From Gammaproteobacteria bacterium (GTDB lineage: Bacteria; Pseudomonadota; Gammaproteobacteria; GCA-002705445; GCA-002716945), in contig JAURQW010000023.1 in the NCBI GenBank assembly GCA_030835925.1, forward strand, positions 1 through 45,872: a DNA stretch of 45,872 bases, written 5' to 3'. The position numbers and the translations under genes were made by a program. Shown piece after piece: positions 21,240 through 30,094 of this stretch. The stretch's first letter is position 1. Every line of letters starts with the position of its first letter. Under the pieces are notes generated by a model that saw only the letters and a list, made by a program, of their open reading frames with translations, was not told the DNA's origin and ran no database searches.

Positions 21240-22193
21240 ATGTATTCATTTGGAATTATAATGGATCCTATCCAGAATATAGATATAACCAAAGATTCAA
21301 CGATAGCTATAATTGAGTCGTTACAAAAAAGTTCAAAAATATTTTACGTAATTCCAAAATCACTACATATAAATAATAAAAAAGTGTATGGGAAGTTAGG
21401 GCGTCTAAAAATAGATAGTAAAAAAAAAGAGTTCTATGAAGTTTCAAGTCCTTATTTAAAAGAATTAACTGAATTGGATTGCATATTATTTAGATTAGAC
21501 CCGCCCGTCGATGAATATTATATACAGTTAACATATCTACTTGACCATTTAGAGTCACAAGGAGTCCTGATTATTAATTCTCCTCAATCTCTAAGAGATT
21601 TTAATGAAAAAATCCTAGGTAATACACTATCAAATAAACAGATTCCAACAATTATAACCTCGAACAAAAATGATATAATAGATTTTTTAAAAAAATATAA
21701 GAAGATTGTTTTAAAACCAATGAATCTTATGGCGGGTAAAGGAATTATATCCTTATCATGTAATGATGATACTGATTTTTTAGCTCAAGAATTTGATGAG
21801 TTAAGACAGTATGTGATATGTCAAAAATTTATCAATGAGATTACTGATGGTGATACACGTATATTAATTACTAATGGAATAGTTCATGAAGATGTTTTAG
21901 TTAGATATCCACCTAAAAATGACTTTAGATCTAACTTATCTTATGGTGGAAAGTATGAAGTAAAAAAAATTAACAATAAATATTTAAATCATTTAAAAGA
22001 AGTCGCTCAGTACCTAAAATATAATAGAATTTATTTTGCTGGTGTTGATATGATTGGCGATTATATTACTGAAATAAATATCACATCACCAACAGGAATA
22101 AAACAGATTGAAGAAAAGAACAAAAGAATAAGTGATGAAATAGCATCAGAGTTTATAAAAATCATTCAGAATTATTATGAAGGAAAAAAATAA
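21240..22193 (+). CDS. gshB: glutathione synthetase
   Basis: GshB adds glycine to gamma-glutamylcysteine with ATP. The 317 residues form an ATP-grasp enzyme: the family start FGIIMDPIQNIDITKDST, the FRLDPPVDEYYI loop, the ATP lysine and Gly-rich loop in VLKPMNLMAGKGII, and the metal-binding end TEINITSPTGIKQI. Length is normal. It follows gshA after 2 bases and overlaps ruvX by 17 bases. A gshB-ruvX neighbourhood is typical of gammaproteobacteria, though algH/yqgE, often between them, is absent here. Confidence 0.95.
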   Translation: MYSFGIIMDPIQNIDITKDSTIAIIESLQKSSKIFYVIPKSLHINNKKVYGKLGRLKIDSKKKEFYEVSSPYLKELTELDCILFRLDPPVDEYYIQLTYLLDHLESQGVLIINSPQSLRDFNEKILGNTLSNKQIPTIITSNKNDIIDFLKKYKKIVLKPMNLMAGKGIISLSCNDDTDFLAQEFDELRQYVICQKFINEITDGDTRILITNGIVHEDVLVRYPPKNDFRSNLSYGGKYEVKKINNKYLNHLKEVAQYLKYNRIYFAGVDMIGDYITEINITSPTGIKQIEEKNKRISDEIASEFIKIIQNYYEGKK

Positions 22194-22635
22194 TAATATA
22201 ATCAATAAAGATTATTTGTACATGGGTATTGACTTTGGGAGTAAAAAAATTGGTTTTGCCATTGGTCAACTTATTACTGCTAAATCCTCGCCCTTAGGTA
22301 TAGTAATTAATAAAAATAATCAAGTTAACTGGACTGATATTAAACTCCTTATTGAAAAATGGAAACCAAATGTAATAATTGTTGGATATCCATATGCACT
22401 CAAAAAAAATAAGTTTCTTGAAAGTCTTGATAATTTCATCCAGGATTTGACACATATGTATAAAGATACAATACAAGTTTCAGTATTTTCAGAAGTCTTA
22501 TCAACAGAAGAAACTAAAGAGCTCTATGCTAATATTCGTAAAAGCGATTACAATATTGGTAAAAAAGAGAACTTAGATGATTTATCAGCATCTATAATTT
22601 TAGAAAGCTGGTTTAATGAAAATATGATAAACTAG
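22177..22635 (+). CDS. ruvX: RuvX/YqgF-family pre-16S rRNA nuclease
   Basis: YqgF (RuvX) is an RNase H-fold protein that matures the 5' end of 16S rRNA. The 152 residues keep the fold markers: MGIDFGSKKIGFAIGQ with the first catalytic Asp (about 19) and the closing DDLSASIILESWF with a late Asp. The middle motif, normally DERLTT, reads SEVLSTEE, and the usual GLPLNMDG-like loop reads GYPYALKKN, so the copy is diverged. The start at 22177 overlaps gshB by 17 bases; ATG 22222 would also keep the core. It is followed by pyrB, with no pyrR between. Confidence 0.85.
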   Translation: MKEKNNNIINKDYLYMGIDFGSKKIGFAIGQLITAKSSPLGIVINKNNQVNWTDIKLLIEKWKPNVIIVGYPYALKKNKFLESLDNFIQDLTHMYKDTIQVSVFSEVLSTEETKELYANIRKSDYNIGKKENLDDLSASIILESWFNENMIN

Positions 22636-22639
22636 GGAT

Positions 22640-23572
22640 ATGAACATTAATCATAATATTCAATTTAATGATGATAAAAAGTTGATTCATTTCTTAAATA
22701 TTCAAAATCTATCTGCTCAGCAGATCCTAGAGATTTTAGAACTTGCAGATACTGTAAAATCAAAAAGCTTAGATGGAAAAACAGTTGCAAGCTTATTTTT
22801 TGAGCCTAGCACACGTACAAAGACGACATTTGAGCTCGCAGCCAAGAGACTTGGGGTAGACTTTATAAATATCGATATAGCTAACTCATCCACATCTAAG
22901 GGTGAGTCTATAGTAGATATGATAAAAACACTTGAAGCTATGCAGTGTAATATGTTTGTAGTAAGGCATAGCACATCTGGTATACCACATTACATAGCAG
23001 AACAAGTTGGTAACAAAATTTCAGTTATAAACGCAGGTGATGGCGCTCATGCCCATCCCACTCAAGCAATGCTAGACATGTATACAATTAAAAAATATAA
23101 AACAAATTTTAAAGACTTAAATGTTGCTATTGTAGGAGATATACTTCATTCCAGAGTTGCTAAATCCTTAATTACAAGCCTGAATATATTAAGAGTAAAA
23201 AATATTAATATTGTAGGTCCTAAAAACTTAATGCCTGAAAATATTGATGAACTTAATGTTATATATTCAGATAAACTAGAAGAAGGTATAGATCAAGCTG
23301 ATGTTATCATTATGCTAAGATTGCAAAAAGAAAGAATGCGTGAAGCCCTGATTTCAACAGATGACTATTATAAAGAGTTTGGGTTGACTAAAAATAAGAT
23401 AAAAAGCGCAAAAAAGGATGTGATAGTTATGCATCCTGGTCCTATAAACAGAGGGATAGAAATTGATTCAGATGTTGCAGATGGGCCAAATTCAGTAATA
23501 CTTGATCAAGTGTCTGCTGGAATATCAATAAGAATGGCGATTATGTCGCTAATTTTAAAAAATAAATCATAA
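22640..23572 (+). CDS. pyrB: aspartate carbamoyltransferase catalytic subunit
   Basis: PyrB condenses carbamoyl phosphate with aspartate in pyrimidine synthesis. The 310 residues show the carbamoyl-phosphate loop FFEPSTRTKTTFE, the SSTSKGES loop, GAHAHPTQAMLDM, and the aspartate-site MLRLQKERM and MHPGPINRG. In Pseudomonas-type operons pyrB is followed by an inactive dihydroorotase (pyrC') that builds the dodecamer. Here yggS follows, and no pyrI, pyrR or pyrC' is present, so a simple trimer or a remote partner is implied. It lies 4 bases after ruvX. Confidence 0.95.
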   Translation: MNINHNIQFNDDKKLIHFLNIQNLSAQQILEILELADTVKSKSLDGKTVASLFFEPSTRTKTTFELAAKRLGVDFINIDIANSSTSKGESIVDMIKTLEAMQCNMFVVRHSTSGIPHYIAEQVGNKISVINAGDGAHAHPTQAMLDMYTIKKYKTNFKDLNVAIVGDILHSRVAKSLITSLNILRVKNINIVGPKNLMPENIDELNVIYSDKLEEGIDQADVIIMLRLQKERMREALISTDDYYKEFGLTKNKIKSAKKDVIVMHPGPINRGIEIDSDVADGPNSVILDQVSAGISIRMAIMSLILKNKS

Positions 23573-23577
23573 TATTC

Positions 23578-24255
23578 ATGAAATCAGATTATATACAGGT
23601 GCTATCATCCATAAAAGAGGATATAGAAAATTTCAATAAACTAAAGAATGATAAGATTTCATTAATAGTAGTAACTAAATCACAAACTACGGAAAACATT
23701 TCTAAAGTTGTACAAAATGGTTATAAGCGTTTGGGCGAAAACTACGTTGATGAAGCATCCGAAAAAATTGAGTTTTTTGATGATGATTCTATAGAATGGC
23801 ATTTTATAGGAAAAATCCAATCAAACAAGATAAAGAAGATTGTTAAAAATTTTAGTTGGGTACAAACAGTTTCGTCTATAAAGCATGCTAAGTTACTCCA
23901 TAAAGCCTGCTTAGAAACATCAAAGAGAATAAACGTTTGTATCCAGATTAATATCGATAATGAACCCACAAAGTCAGGTATATTGCTTGATGATATTGAT
24001 GATTTCATAGAAAACATTGTAGTTTTCGATAAACTGGTAATAAGAGGACTTATGGCTATCCCATCAAAAATCAATGCTTTGAAAGAAAATATAAATTCAT
24101 ATAAGATACTTAAGTCAGAGTATGATAGATTGCAGCATAAATATAAAGATTTCAATACTCTATCAATTGGTATGAGCAATGACTATAAACTTGCAATGGA
24201 TAATGGTTCAAATATGGTAAGGATAGGTAGCTTAATATTTGGCGAGAGAAAATAA
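23578..24255 (+). CDS. yggS: YggS-family PLP homeostasis protein
   Basis: This is a one-domain pyridoxal-phosphate protein of the alanine-racemase barrel fold that buffers PLP and affects amino-acid pools. The 225 residues include the cofactor lysine in LIVVTKSQTTENI, the RLGENYVDEA segment, WHFIGKIQSNK and the C-terminal LSIGMSNDYKLAM and VRIGSLIFGER. Stop and start overlap by one base with proC (TAATG). The yggS-proC-yggT order is widespread and is kept exactly here. Confidence 0.93.
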   Translation: MKSDYIQVLSSIKEDIENFNKLKNDKISLIVVTKSQTTENISKVVQNGYKRLGENYVDEASEKIEFFDDDSIEWHFIGKIQSNKIKKIVKNFSWVQTVSSIKHAKLLHKACLETSKRINVCIQINIDNEPTKSGILLDDIDDFIENIVVFDKLVIRGLMAIPSKINALKENINSYKILKSEYDRLQHKYKDFNTLSIGMSNDYKLAMDNGSNMVRIGSLIFGERK

Positions 24256-25061
24256 TGTTAAAAAAAATTTCGATAATAGGAGCAGGTAATTTAACTCAGG
24301 CATTACTTTATTCAATAGATAACTCGCTATTAAAAATGGATATAAATCTATATGATAAAGATAAAAAAAAGAAAGTTTTTGCTTCTCAGAAGAAATGGAA
24401 GTTTTTTACAAAAGTTGGTAAAGAGATAGCCAGTAGTGACATTATCATCTTAGCTGTAAAACCAAACCAATATAAAAATATCTGCAGTGATATTAGACAA
24501 GAAGTTATTAAAGAGACTGTTATTGTAAGTCTAATGGCTGGTGTTAAAATTAGCGATTTGAAAGCTCAACTACCTAGTCAGTCCAATGTTCTAAGAGTTA
24601 TGACTAATATTAATGCAAAATATAATAATGCCATATCATCTATTTATTTTGACAAAAGTTTTAAAAAAACACGCATACCTTCTTTGATAAAATTTTTTTC
24701 AATGTTCGGTGATATTAGAGTTCTAAAAAAAGAGTCCGATATAGATAAGGCTACTGCCTTGATAGGTAGTGGCCCTGCATATTTTATTTATTTTTCAGAA
24801 TCTATGATTGAAATATTTCAGAGCTTTGGCTTTACTAAAAATGAATCTGCTGAACTGGTTTCTCAACTTTTTTATGGGACTGCTCTACTATGTAAACAAG
24901 ATAATAGAAGTTTTGAAAAAATTAAAAAATCTGTTGTATCAAAAGGAGGTACTACTGAGGCAGCTTTACAAAAACTTGATAGACTTAAAACTAAAAAAAT
25001 ATTAAAGGAGTCCATAAAAGATGCTTATGTTAAAGCTAAATCTTTAGGCAGGGGTAAATAA
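24255..25061 (+). CDS. proC: pyrroline-5-carboxylate reductase
   Basis: ProC reduces pyrroline-5-carboxylate to proline with NAD(P)H. The 268 residues contain the Rossmann start ISIIGAGNLTQALL, the VKPNQYK segment, VLRVMTNINA (canonical RxMPN, here with Thr for Pro), GSGPAYFIYFSESM, and KGGTTEAAL near the active site. Length is normal. The nucleotide loop lacks the usual Met after GAGN, a mild divergence. It overlaps yggS and yggT by one base at each end. Confidence 0.93.
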   Translation: MLKKISIIGAGNLTQALLYSIDNSLLKMDINLYDKDKKKKVFASQKKWKFFTKVGKEIASSDIIILAVKPNQYKNICSDIRQEVIKETVIVSLMAGVKISDLKAQLPSQSNVLRVMTNINAKYNNAISSIYFDKSFKKTRIPSLIKFFSMFGDIRVLKKESDIDKATALIGSGPAYFIYFSESMIEIFQSFGFTKNESAELVSQLFYGTALLCKQDNRSFEKIKKSVVSKGGTTEAALQKLDRLKTKKILKESIKDAYVKAKSLGRGK

Positions 25062-25630
25062 TGGATGGCTATGCATCAAAACCTATAATTTTTCTTCTGG
25101 TTACTTTAATTGGATTTTTTCAATTTTTATTGATATTGAGATTTATATTTGAAGTTATGAGGGTCTCTTATAACAACCAAATAACACAATTTGTTGTTAA
25201 GGCAACAGATCCGGTGTTGATACCATTAAGGCTAATACCCTTATACATCGGCAGATTGGATCTTATCATTATTATACTTATAACTGCTATAACTACTCTA
25301 AAGATCTATTTAAATCCTAATTTTAGTGGTTTTGAATATAGCTTAAGTGCTCTCCTGGTTGCTGGTTTTGGGTATGCTATTAAGGAGACTATAGATATAT
25401 TATGGTATGCAGTTATCATTGGTGCTATAGGTAGCTGGTTTATGGCTTACAATAAACACCCGATTTTTAATTTGATTGATGAAATATGTGAGCCAATGTA
25501 TAGACCAGTCCGATCTATAATGCCAAATTTATCAGGCATAGATTTATCGCCTATCATATTATTGGTTGGTTTAAACTTACTGCAAATGATAGTTTTACCG
25601 CCAATATTTAATTTAACGAGGTTTTTATAA
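25061..25630 (+). CDS. yggT: YggT-family membrane protein
   Basis: This is a small inner-membrane protein with two YggT repeats, each made of paired hydrophobic helices around a short loop. The function is not firmly known; roles in osmotic or ion homeostasis and cell division have been suggested for relatives. The 189 residues show repeat one with [19 protein letters not shown] and repeat two with [18 protein letters not shown], both ending in the P-rich turn typical of the family. It is translationally coupled to proC (ATG inside TAATG) and lies one base before metX. Confidence 0.9.
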   Translation: MDGYASKPIIFLLVTLIGFFQFLLILRFIFEVMRVSYNNQITQFVVKATDPVLIPLRLIPLYIGRLDLIIIILITAITTLKIYLNPNFSGFEYSLSALLVAGFGYAIKETIDILWYAVIIGAIGSWFMAYNKHPIFNLIDEICEPMYRPVRSIMPNLSGIDLSPIILLVGLNLLQMIVLPPIFNLTRFL

Positions 25631-25631
25631 T

Positions 25632-26756
25632 ATGAGTGACCCGTCAATCAATATCTTTACCGACGTTGCAGAGATAAAATCTCCACTTACATTAGTATCA
25701 GGTAAAGTTATTGATGAATATAATCTAAAATATGAAACATATGGGATGCTCAATAAAGAAAAGAATAATGCCGTATTAATATGTCATGCCTTATCAGGAA
25801 ATCATCACGCAGCAGGATGTTATAATAATGAAAAAAAACCAGGCTGGTGGGATAATATGATAGGTCCAGGAAAACCTATAGATACCGATAAGCTATATGT
25901 TGTGTGTGTAAATAATTTAGGAGGATGCCATGGATCAACTGGTCCAACAAGTCAAATTCCTAACACACAAAAAATATATGGCTCATCATTTCCTATTATA
26001 ACAGTCAATGATTGGGTTAATTCGCAAAAAGAATTAATGGATTTTCTTAAAATCCCTAGCTGGAGATTTATTGTTGGTGGCAGTCTAGGTGGCATGCAGG
26101 CATTTCAATGGACAATACAATATCCGTCTTTAGTCAAAAACTGTATTGTTATTGCTGCAGCACCTAAACTCACAGCTCAGAATATTGCCTTCAATGAAGT
26201 TGCAAGACAAGCAATAATGAAAGATCCTAATTGGCACGATGGGAATTATATAGAAAAAGGAGTTGTGCCAGCGCAAGGGCTTTCACTTGCTAGAATGCTT
26301 GGACACATAACATATCTCTCAGATGAATCAATGGGTGAGAAGTTTGGTAGAGAATTAAAACAAGCAAAACTTAACTTTAACTATGATGTGGAGTTTCAGA
26401 TAGAAAGTTATTTGAGGTATCAAGGTGAAAAGTTTGTAACAGGATTTGATGCTAATACATATTTATTAATGACAAAATCATTAGATTATTTTGACCCTAT
26501 AAAAGATTTTGGAGATTCGCTAAAGGAGATTTTTAAATCAGTAAAATCAAAGTATCTGGTAATTTCTTTTACATCAGATTGGAGATTCCCTCCCAAACGA
26601 TCAAGAGAGATAGTTAAATTATTATTAGATAATGAAAAAGATGTTAGCTATTCTGAAATTAATTCTGAGGGTGGACATGATGCGTTTTTAATGGACAATG
26701 AAGACTATTTCGGAGTTATGAAATCTTTTATAGATGAGGTTAATAATGGCATTTAG
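25632..26756 (+). CDS. metX: homoserine O-acyltransferase MetX
   Basis: MetX activates homoserine by O-acylation at the start of methionine synthesis. In proteobacteria carrying metW beside it, succinyl-CoA is often the donor. The 374 residues form an alpha/beta hydrolase with the oxyanion segment [17 protein letters not shown], the nucleophile elbow [13 protein letters not shown], and the C-terminal His in SEGGHDAFL with an Asp in FTSDWRFPP. Donor choice cannot be told from the motifs I can check by eye. It overlaps metW by 11 bases. Confidence 0.94.
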   Translation: MSDPSINIFTDVAEIKSPLTLVSGKVIDEYNLKYETYGMLNKEKNNAVLICHALSGNHHAAGCYNNEKKPGWWDNMIGPGKPIDTDKLYVVCVNNLGGCHGSTGPTSQIPNTQKIYGSSFPIITVNDWVNSQKELMDFLKIPSWRFIVGGSLGGMQAFQWTIQYPSLVKNCIVIAAAPKLTAQNIAFNEVARQAIMKDPNWHDGNYIEKGVVPAQGLSLARMLGHITYLSDESMGEKFGRELKQAKLNFNYDVEFQIESYLRYQGEKFVTGFDANTYLLMTKSLDYFDPIKDFGDSLKEIFKSVKSKYLVISFTSDWRFPPKRSREIVKLLLDNEKDVSYSEINSEGGHDAFLMDNEDYFGVMKSFIDEVNNGI

Positions 26757-27339
26757 AAAAGATTTGTTATTAATAAGCTCATGGATACGACCTAGAAGTA
26801 AAGTCCTTGATTTAGGTTGTGGTGATGGGGAGTTATTGAAATTATTAAAAATTGACAAAAATATCAATGGATATGGAATTGATAATGATGTGATGAATAT
26901 AAAGAAATCATTAACTAATGATATCAACGTCCTTCAAATGGATTTAGATGATGGTTTAGGTGATTTTGAATCTAATTCTTTTAACTATGTAGTATTAGCT
27001 CAGTCCTTGCAGGTAGTGAAGAATCCAAAGTTATTGATCGATGATATGTTAAGAGTTGGTGATGAAATAATAGTTTCATTTCCAAATATGGGGCATTGGG
27101 TTGCTAGACTGCAACTTCTCTTTAGAGGAAAAATGCCTGTTACAGAAAATCTTCCATACAAATGGCAGGACACCCCAAACATTCATCTATGTACAATTAA
27201 AGATTTCATGGATTTCTGTAAGGAGAATAATTATGAAATTACTGAAAAATACATAGCTAATGATAAACAAAAAAAGAACCTATTTAATAAAGTGATGCCG
27301 AACTTATTTGGAGAAGTTGCAACATTTAGGATTAGATAG
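26746..27339 (+). CDS. metW: methionine biosynthesis protein MetW
   Basis: MetW is a methyltransferase-fold partner of MetX that is needed for, or boosts, homoserine acylation in several proteobacteria. The 197 residues have the class I SAM motif [15 protein letters not shown], the [17 protein letters not shown]-like acidic segment, and the family-specific [21 protein letters not shown] and [15 protein letters not shown]. The track starts at 26734, but the ATG at 26746 has GAGG six bases upstream and gives the natural N terminus [14 protein letters not shown]. The stop touches the stop of the convergent terB-like gene with no gap. Confidence 0.94.
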   Translation: MAFRKDLLLISSWIRPRSKVLDLGCGDGELLKLLKIDKNINGYGIDNDVMNIKKSLTNDINVLQMDLDDGLGDFESNSFNYVVLAQSLQVVKNPKLLIDDMLRVGDEIIVSFPNMGHWVARLQLLFRGKMPVTENLPYKWQDTPNIHLCTIKDFMDFCKENNYEITEKYIANDKQKKNLFNKVMPNLFGEVATFRIR

Positions 27340-27786
27340 TTATCTATGTTTAGCCTTCATAAAATCTTCATGTTTTACATAAATTAAGTCTGCAATTTTT
27401 CGAATTGTATGATCTTCATATTTATCAATTCGTCCATCAGCGAATGCAACATCCCATAATTCTCGAATCAGTGCTTTCTTTTCATTATATTTATAAACTT
27501 CATTAATCTTAGAAGTCCAGTCATATAATGAGATCATCTCTTGATTCTTATTATCAGCAATTTCTAACAAAATGTTGACCTGAGAGTCATCAAGATTAAA
27601 TTTGTTTTTTAAAATACTAATAATTTTGTTATTTTCTGCCTCATCAAACTTATCATCTGATTTTGAAACCTCAATTAATAGAACGCATGTTGCAAGCGTC
27701 ATATCATCGAATTTTTGTATATCTTCTTGAATAGACTTATCTGACTTACGCAGATATTTATCCATAATATTTAAAAAAGATTTCAA
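27340..27786 (-). CDS. TerB-like domain protein of unknown role
   Basis: This is a small helical acidic protein (148 residues) resembling the TerB/DjlA-type domain family, whose members bind metal through conserved acidic residues and often sit near membranes. Two repeat-like halves can be seen: VSKSDDKFDEAENNKI and FADGRIDKYEDHTIRKIADLI, each with the Asp/Glu pattern typical of TerB. Its cellular role is not known, and tellurite resistance should not be assumed. The track start is a TTG; the ATG at 27765 (MDKYLRKS) is the other option. It follows hspQ after 2 bases, so the two are cotranscribed. Confidence 0.75.
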   Translation of the reverse strand: MKSFLNIMDKYLRKSDKSIQEDIQKFDDMTLATCVLLIEVSKSDDKFDEAENNKIISILKNKFNLDDSQVNILLEIADNKNQEMISLYDWTSKINEVYKYNEKKALIRELWDVAFADGRIDKYEDHTIRKIADLIYVKHEDFMKAKHR

Positions 27787-27788
27787 TT

Positions 27789-28118
27789 TTAATTAAAAGT
27801 TTGCTTGAGAGAATATAGCCCGCTGTTGTCATACTCGTTAAAAAAGATATCAACAAAAGGGTGATCTACTGGATCAGTGCTTGCATCACTCAGTAAATTA
27901 GACTCTGCAACATAGGTCTCATTACCTTGACCATGAACTAAGACATGATACCAGGGCTTGTTTTTGGCTGGTTTAGACTTAGCTACATTATCATACCATT
28001 CTTCTGTTCCTTGGAAAAAAGGATCAGCATCAACTATGACGCCTCTATATCTAAACTTTGAATGATATACTATTTGCCCTAATCTGAATCTAGCCTTTGA
28101 TTTAAGTGGTGTGTCCAT
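27789..28118 (-). CDS. hspQ: heat shock protein HspQ (YccV family)
   Basis: HspQ is a small protein that in enterobacteria adjusts Lon protease specificity and was first described as binding hemimethylated DNA. The 109 residues keep the family core: ARFRLGQIVYHSKFRYRGVIVDADP, WYHVLVHGQGNETYVAESNL and HPFVDIFFNEY. A TATAAT lies 6 bases before the ATG on this strand, and a palindrome covers the likely -35 region, so it seems to have its own regulated promoter, perhaps with a leaderless message. It is upstream of the terB-like gene. Confidence 0.92.
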   Translation of the reverse strand: MDTPLKSKARFRLGQIVYHSKFRYRGVIVDADPFFQGTEEWYDNVAKSKPAKNKPWYHVLVHGQGNETYVAESNLLSDASTDPVDHPFVDIFFNEYDNSGLYSLKQTFN

Positions 28119-28124
28119 ACTTAC

Positions 28125-28156
28125 ATTATAAGGTCTCTTTAATCATATTTAAAGAG
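28125..28156 (-). promoter_or_regulatory. hspQ promoter with palindromic operator candidate
   Basis: On the minus strand TATAAT (28130 to 28125) lies 6 bases before the hspQ ATG. An inverted repeat CTCTTTAA-6 bases-TTAAAGAG (28135-28142 and 28149-28156) overlaps where the -35 would be. It has no following T-run, so it fits an operator better than a terminator for the upstream TPR gene. It does not match the E. coli heat-shock sigma-32 consensus. Confidence 0.45.
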
Positions 28157-28174
28157 TCTGATACAGATATTTTG

Positions 28175-29734
28175 TTAATCATACAAAAAAGTTATATTAA
28201 CCCTTTTATTTTCATAAGAATTATCAAATTTAAAATTATCTGTTGAATGAAAAAGTTTAGAATTAAATATCACGGCTCGATTCTCCTTATAAGGTATAAT
28301 CTTTTCTTTGACGTTATTTGATATTAGCATATCCATGATTTTAGGAGATCTCTCCAGACTATTATATTCTGAAAAATCCCAATCCTTAGGAGGGATCTTG
28401 CTCCAAATTTTTAAACCACCAGAATTTTTGTCTTGGTTTGCTGACTCTGGGCTAATCCAAAAATTAACATTCACTGAAGCTTGATCAGCATGAATATTTG
28501 TTCCAACTTTTTGGCTATCATATTTAAAAATCCATGCCTGAGTTAATCTCAGGTCTTTAAATATATGATTATAAGTTAATCTTAAGTTTTCACTTAACTG
28601 TAGAATAAATTCATTAGATAATCCTTTTGATAAAAAAGCACCAACATAACCACCATGGTAAGGGTATTTAAAAACATTTGCATTCCTACAGAATTTTTGA
28701 ATTTCATATAACGCATCATCGGAAAGAAAATTATCTATCACCACGACTTCTGGAGATCCATTAATATAACTATTTTCAATTAATTTGATATCATTTTTGA
28801 GATTTAATAAATTAGACGATGTTATTTTTGGAGGCTTGTTATACAAAACTTTAAATAGTTTTTTCTTAAAGTCATATGGAATACGATTAAAATCTAGGTC
28901 ACTTTTTTTTGACTCTTCATAAAGATCTTTTAGTAAGCTATAATACTCTTTTGTAAACTTAGGATTTCTAATATCGTCTATATCATTATCGATAAATGTT
29001 AGTTGCTGATATTCATGAGCAATTAAAGTACTCAATAGTTTTTCGTCTGATAAATGTCTTTTAATATTTTTTTTCTGTAATTCAACATTAGAACTATAAA
29101 GACTTAAAACTGCTTTAAAATTCTTATTAGCCTCTTCAATATTTCCCATCCATAGATGACTCATTCCTAACATTAAATATGAATCAACATACTCAGGGTC
29201 TTTCATAATAGCGTTGTTAAACCATTTGATTGATATTTCAAGATTTTTAATTTTTCTATTTTCTTGAAAAATATATTGGTAAACTTCTCCTATTCTTTGG
29301 TCTGCATCACTAAATGATTGATTACATGATAAAGCATGTTTTAATAAATCAATTGATTCATGATACATTTCATGATCAATATAGAGATTTGCGCAATTAA
29401 AATATGCCTTATACTCACTACTGTTTAAAAGCATAGCTTTTTTAAAACATTGTTCTGAGTTTTTTAGATCTTTTAGATTTTTATAAACTATTCCTAAATT
29501 ATTATTTGCTTCATAATTATTTGGATCGATATCACATGCTTTCTTAAGATACGATACAGCATCCTTATATTTTAAATTTTGAGAAAGAATACATCCATGA
29601 AGATGATTTGCAGAGAAATTATTTTCATCTTGATTTAGAATTAATAGATAAATCTCATCTGCTTTCTCTAGCTTACCATCATGGTGTAAATTTAGAGCTT
29701 GATTTAATAGATCGTTTGTATTTTTATCTTTCAT
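28175..29734 (-). CDS. TPR-repeat protein with C-terminal 2OG-Fe(II) oxygenase domain
   Basis: This 519-residue protein has about five tetratricopeptide repeats in the first 240 residues (for example YEANNNLGIVYKNLKDLKNS and VDSYLMLGMSHLWMGNIEEA). A linker follows, then a 2-oxoglutarate/iron(II) oxygenase-like fold. The iron facial triad is visible as HAD (His415, Asp417) and a distal His496 in FNSKLFHSTDN, with Arg511 placed to bind 2-oxoglutarate. No signal peptide is seen, so it is cytosolic. The TPR part suggests a protein or peptide partner, and related domains hydroxylate proteins or small molecules. The substrate is unknown. It begins 8 bases after the 3' end of tRNA-Phe. Confidence 0.78.
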   Translation of the reverse strand: MKDKNTNDLLNQALNLHHDGKLEKADEIYLLILNQDENNFSANHLHGCILSQNLKYKDAVSYLKKACDIDPNNYEANNNLGIVYKNLKDLKNSEQCFKKAMLLNSSEYKAYFNCANLYIDHEMYHESIDLLKHALSCNQSFSDADQRIGEVYQYIFQENRKIKNLEISIKWFNNAIMKDPEYVDSYLMLGMSHLWMGNIEEANKNFKAVLSLYSSNVELQKKNIKRHLSDEKLLSTLIAHEYQQLTFIDNDIDDIRNPKFTKEYYSLLKDLYEESKKSDLDFNRIPYDFKKKLFKVLYNKPPKITSSNLLNLKNDIKLIENSYINGSPEVVVIDNFLSDDALYEIQKFCRNANVFKYPYHGGYVGAFLSKGLSNEFILQLSENLRLTYNHIFKDLRLTQAWIFKYDSQKVGTNIHADQASVNVNFWISPESANQDKNSGGLKIWSKIPPKDWDFSEYNSLERSPKIMDMLISNNVKEKIIPYKENRAVIFNSKLFHSTDNFKFDNSYENKRVNITFLYD

Positions 29735-29742
29735 TTATTTCT

Positions 29743-29815
<73 letters not shown>

Positions 29816-29822
29816 TTGAATA

Positions 29823-30092
29823 TTATTTATCTTCTGGCACAAATCCTTCTGGCATCACAGCGCCATCACCAAATAAAAACTTTTCCATCTCTTCTTCAAG
29901 AAATTTTCTTGCTTTAGGGTCAACAGGTGTCAACCTCATTTCATTTATCAACATTGTCTGGTGCCCCATCCACATTTGCCAGGCTTCCGCAGAAATATTC
30001 TCCATTATTTTTTTTCCCATATCACCGGGATATGGCTGATAATCCAATGCTTCAGATTCTTTTTTTAACTTTAAACAATTGACTGTAGCCAT
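29823..30092 (-). CDS. yggX: YggX family Fe(II)-trafficking / oxidative-damage protection protein
   Basis: YggX is a small cytosolic protein linked to protection of iron-sulfur enzymes from oxidation and to iron handling. The 89 residues match the family: VNCLKLKKESEALDYQPYPG with its single N-terminal Cys, AWQMWMGHQTMLINE and LTPVDPKARKFLEEEMEKFLF. It follows mutY after 2 bases. MutY carries an iron-sulfur cluster, and the mutY-yggX pair is standard in gammaproteobacteria, as is a tRNA-Phe gene just downstream. Confidence 0.95.
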   Translation of the reverse strand: MATVNCLKLKKESEALDYQPYPGDMGKKIMENISAEAWQMWMGHQTMLINEMRLTPVDPKARKFLEEEMEKFLFGDGAVMPEGFVPEDK

Positions 30093-30094
30093 TA

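Noticed and set aside
23742-24179. Minus-strand ORF of 145 residues within yggS
   Set aside because: This is a shadow frame of a conserved gene; the hydrophobic runs come from antisense of Lys/Asp/Ile codons.
27340-27786. Tellurite resistance function for the TerB-like gene
   Set aside because: No other ter genes are present, and single TerB-domain proteins are common housekeeping-type genes, so the phenotype cannot be inferred.
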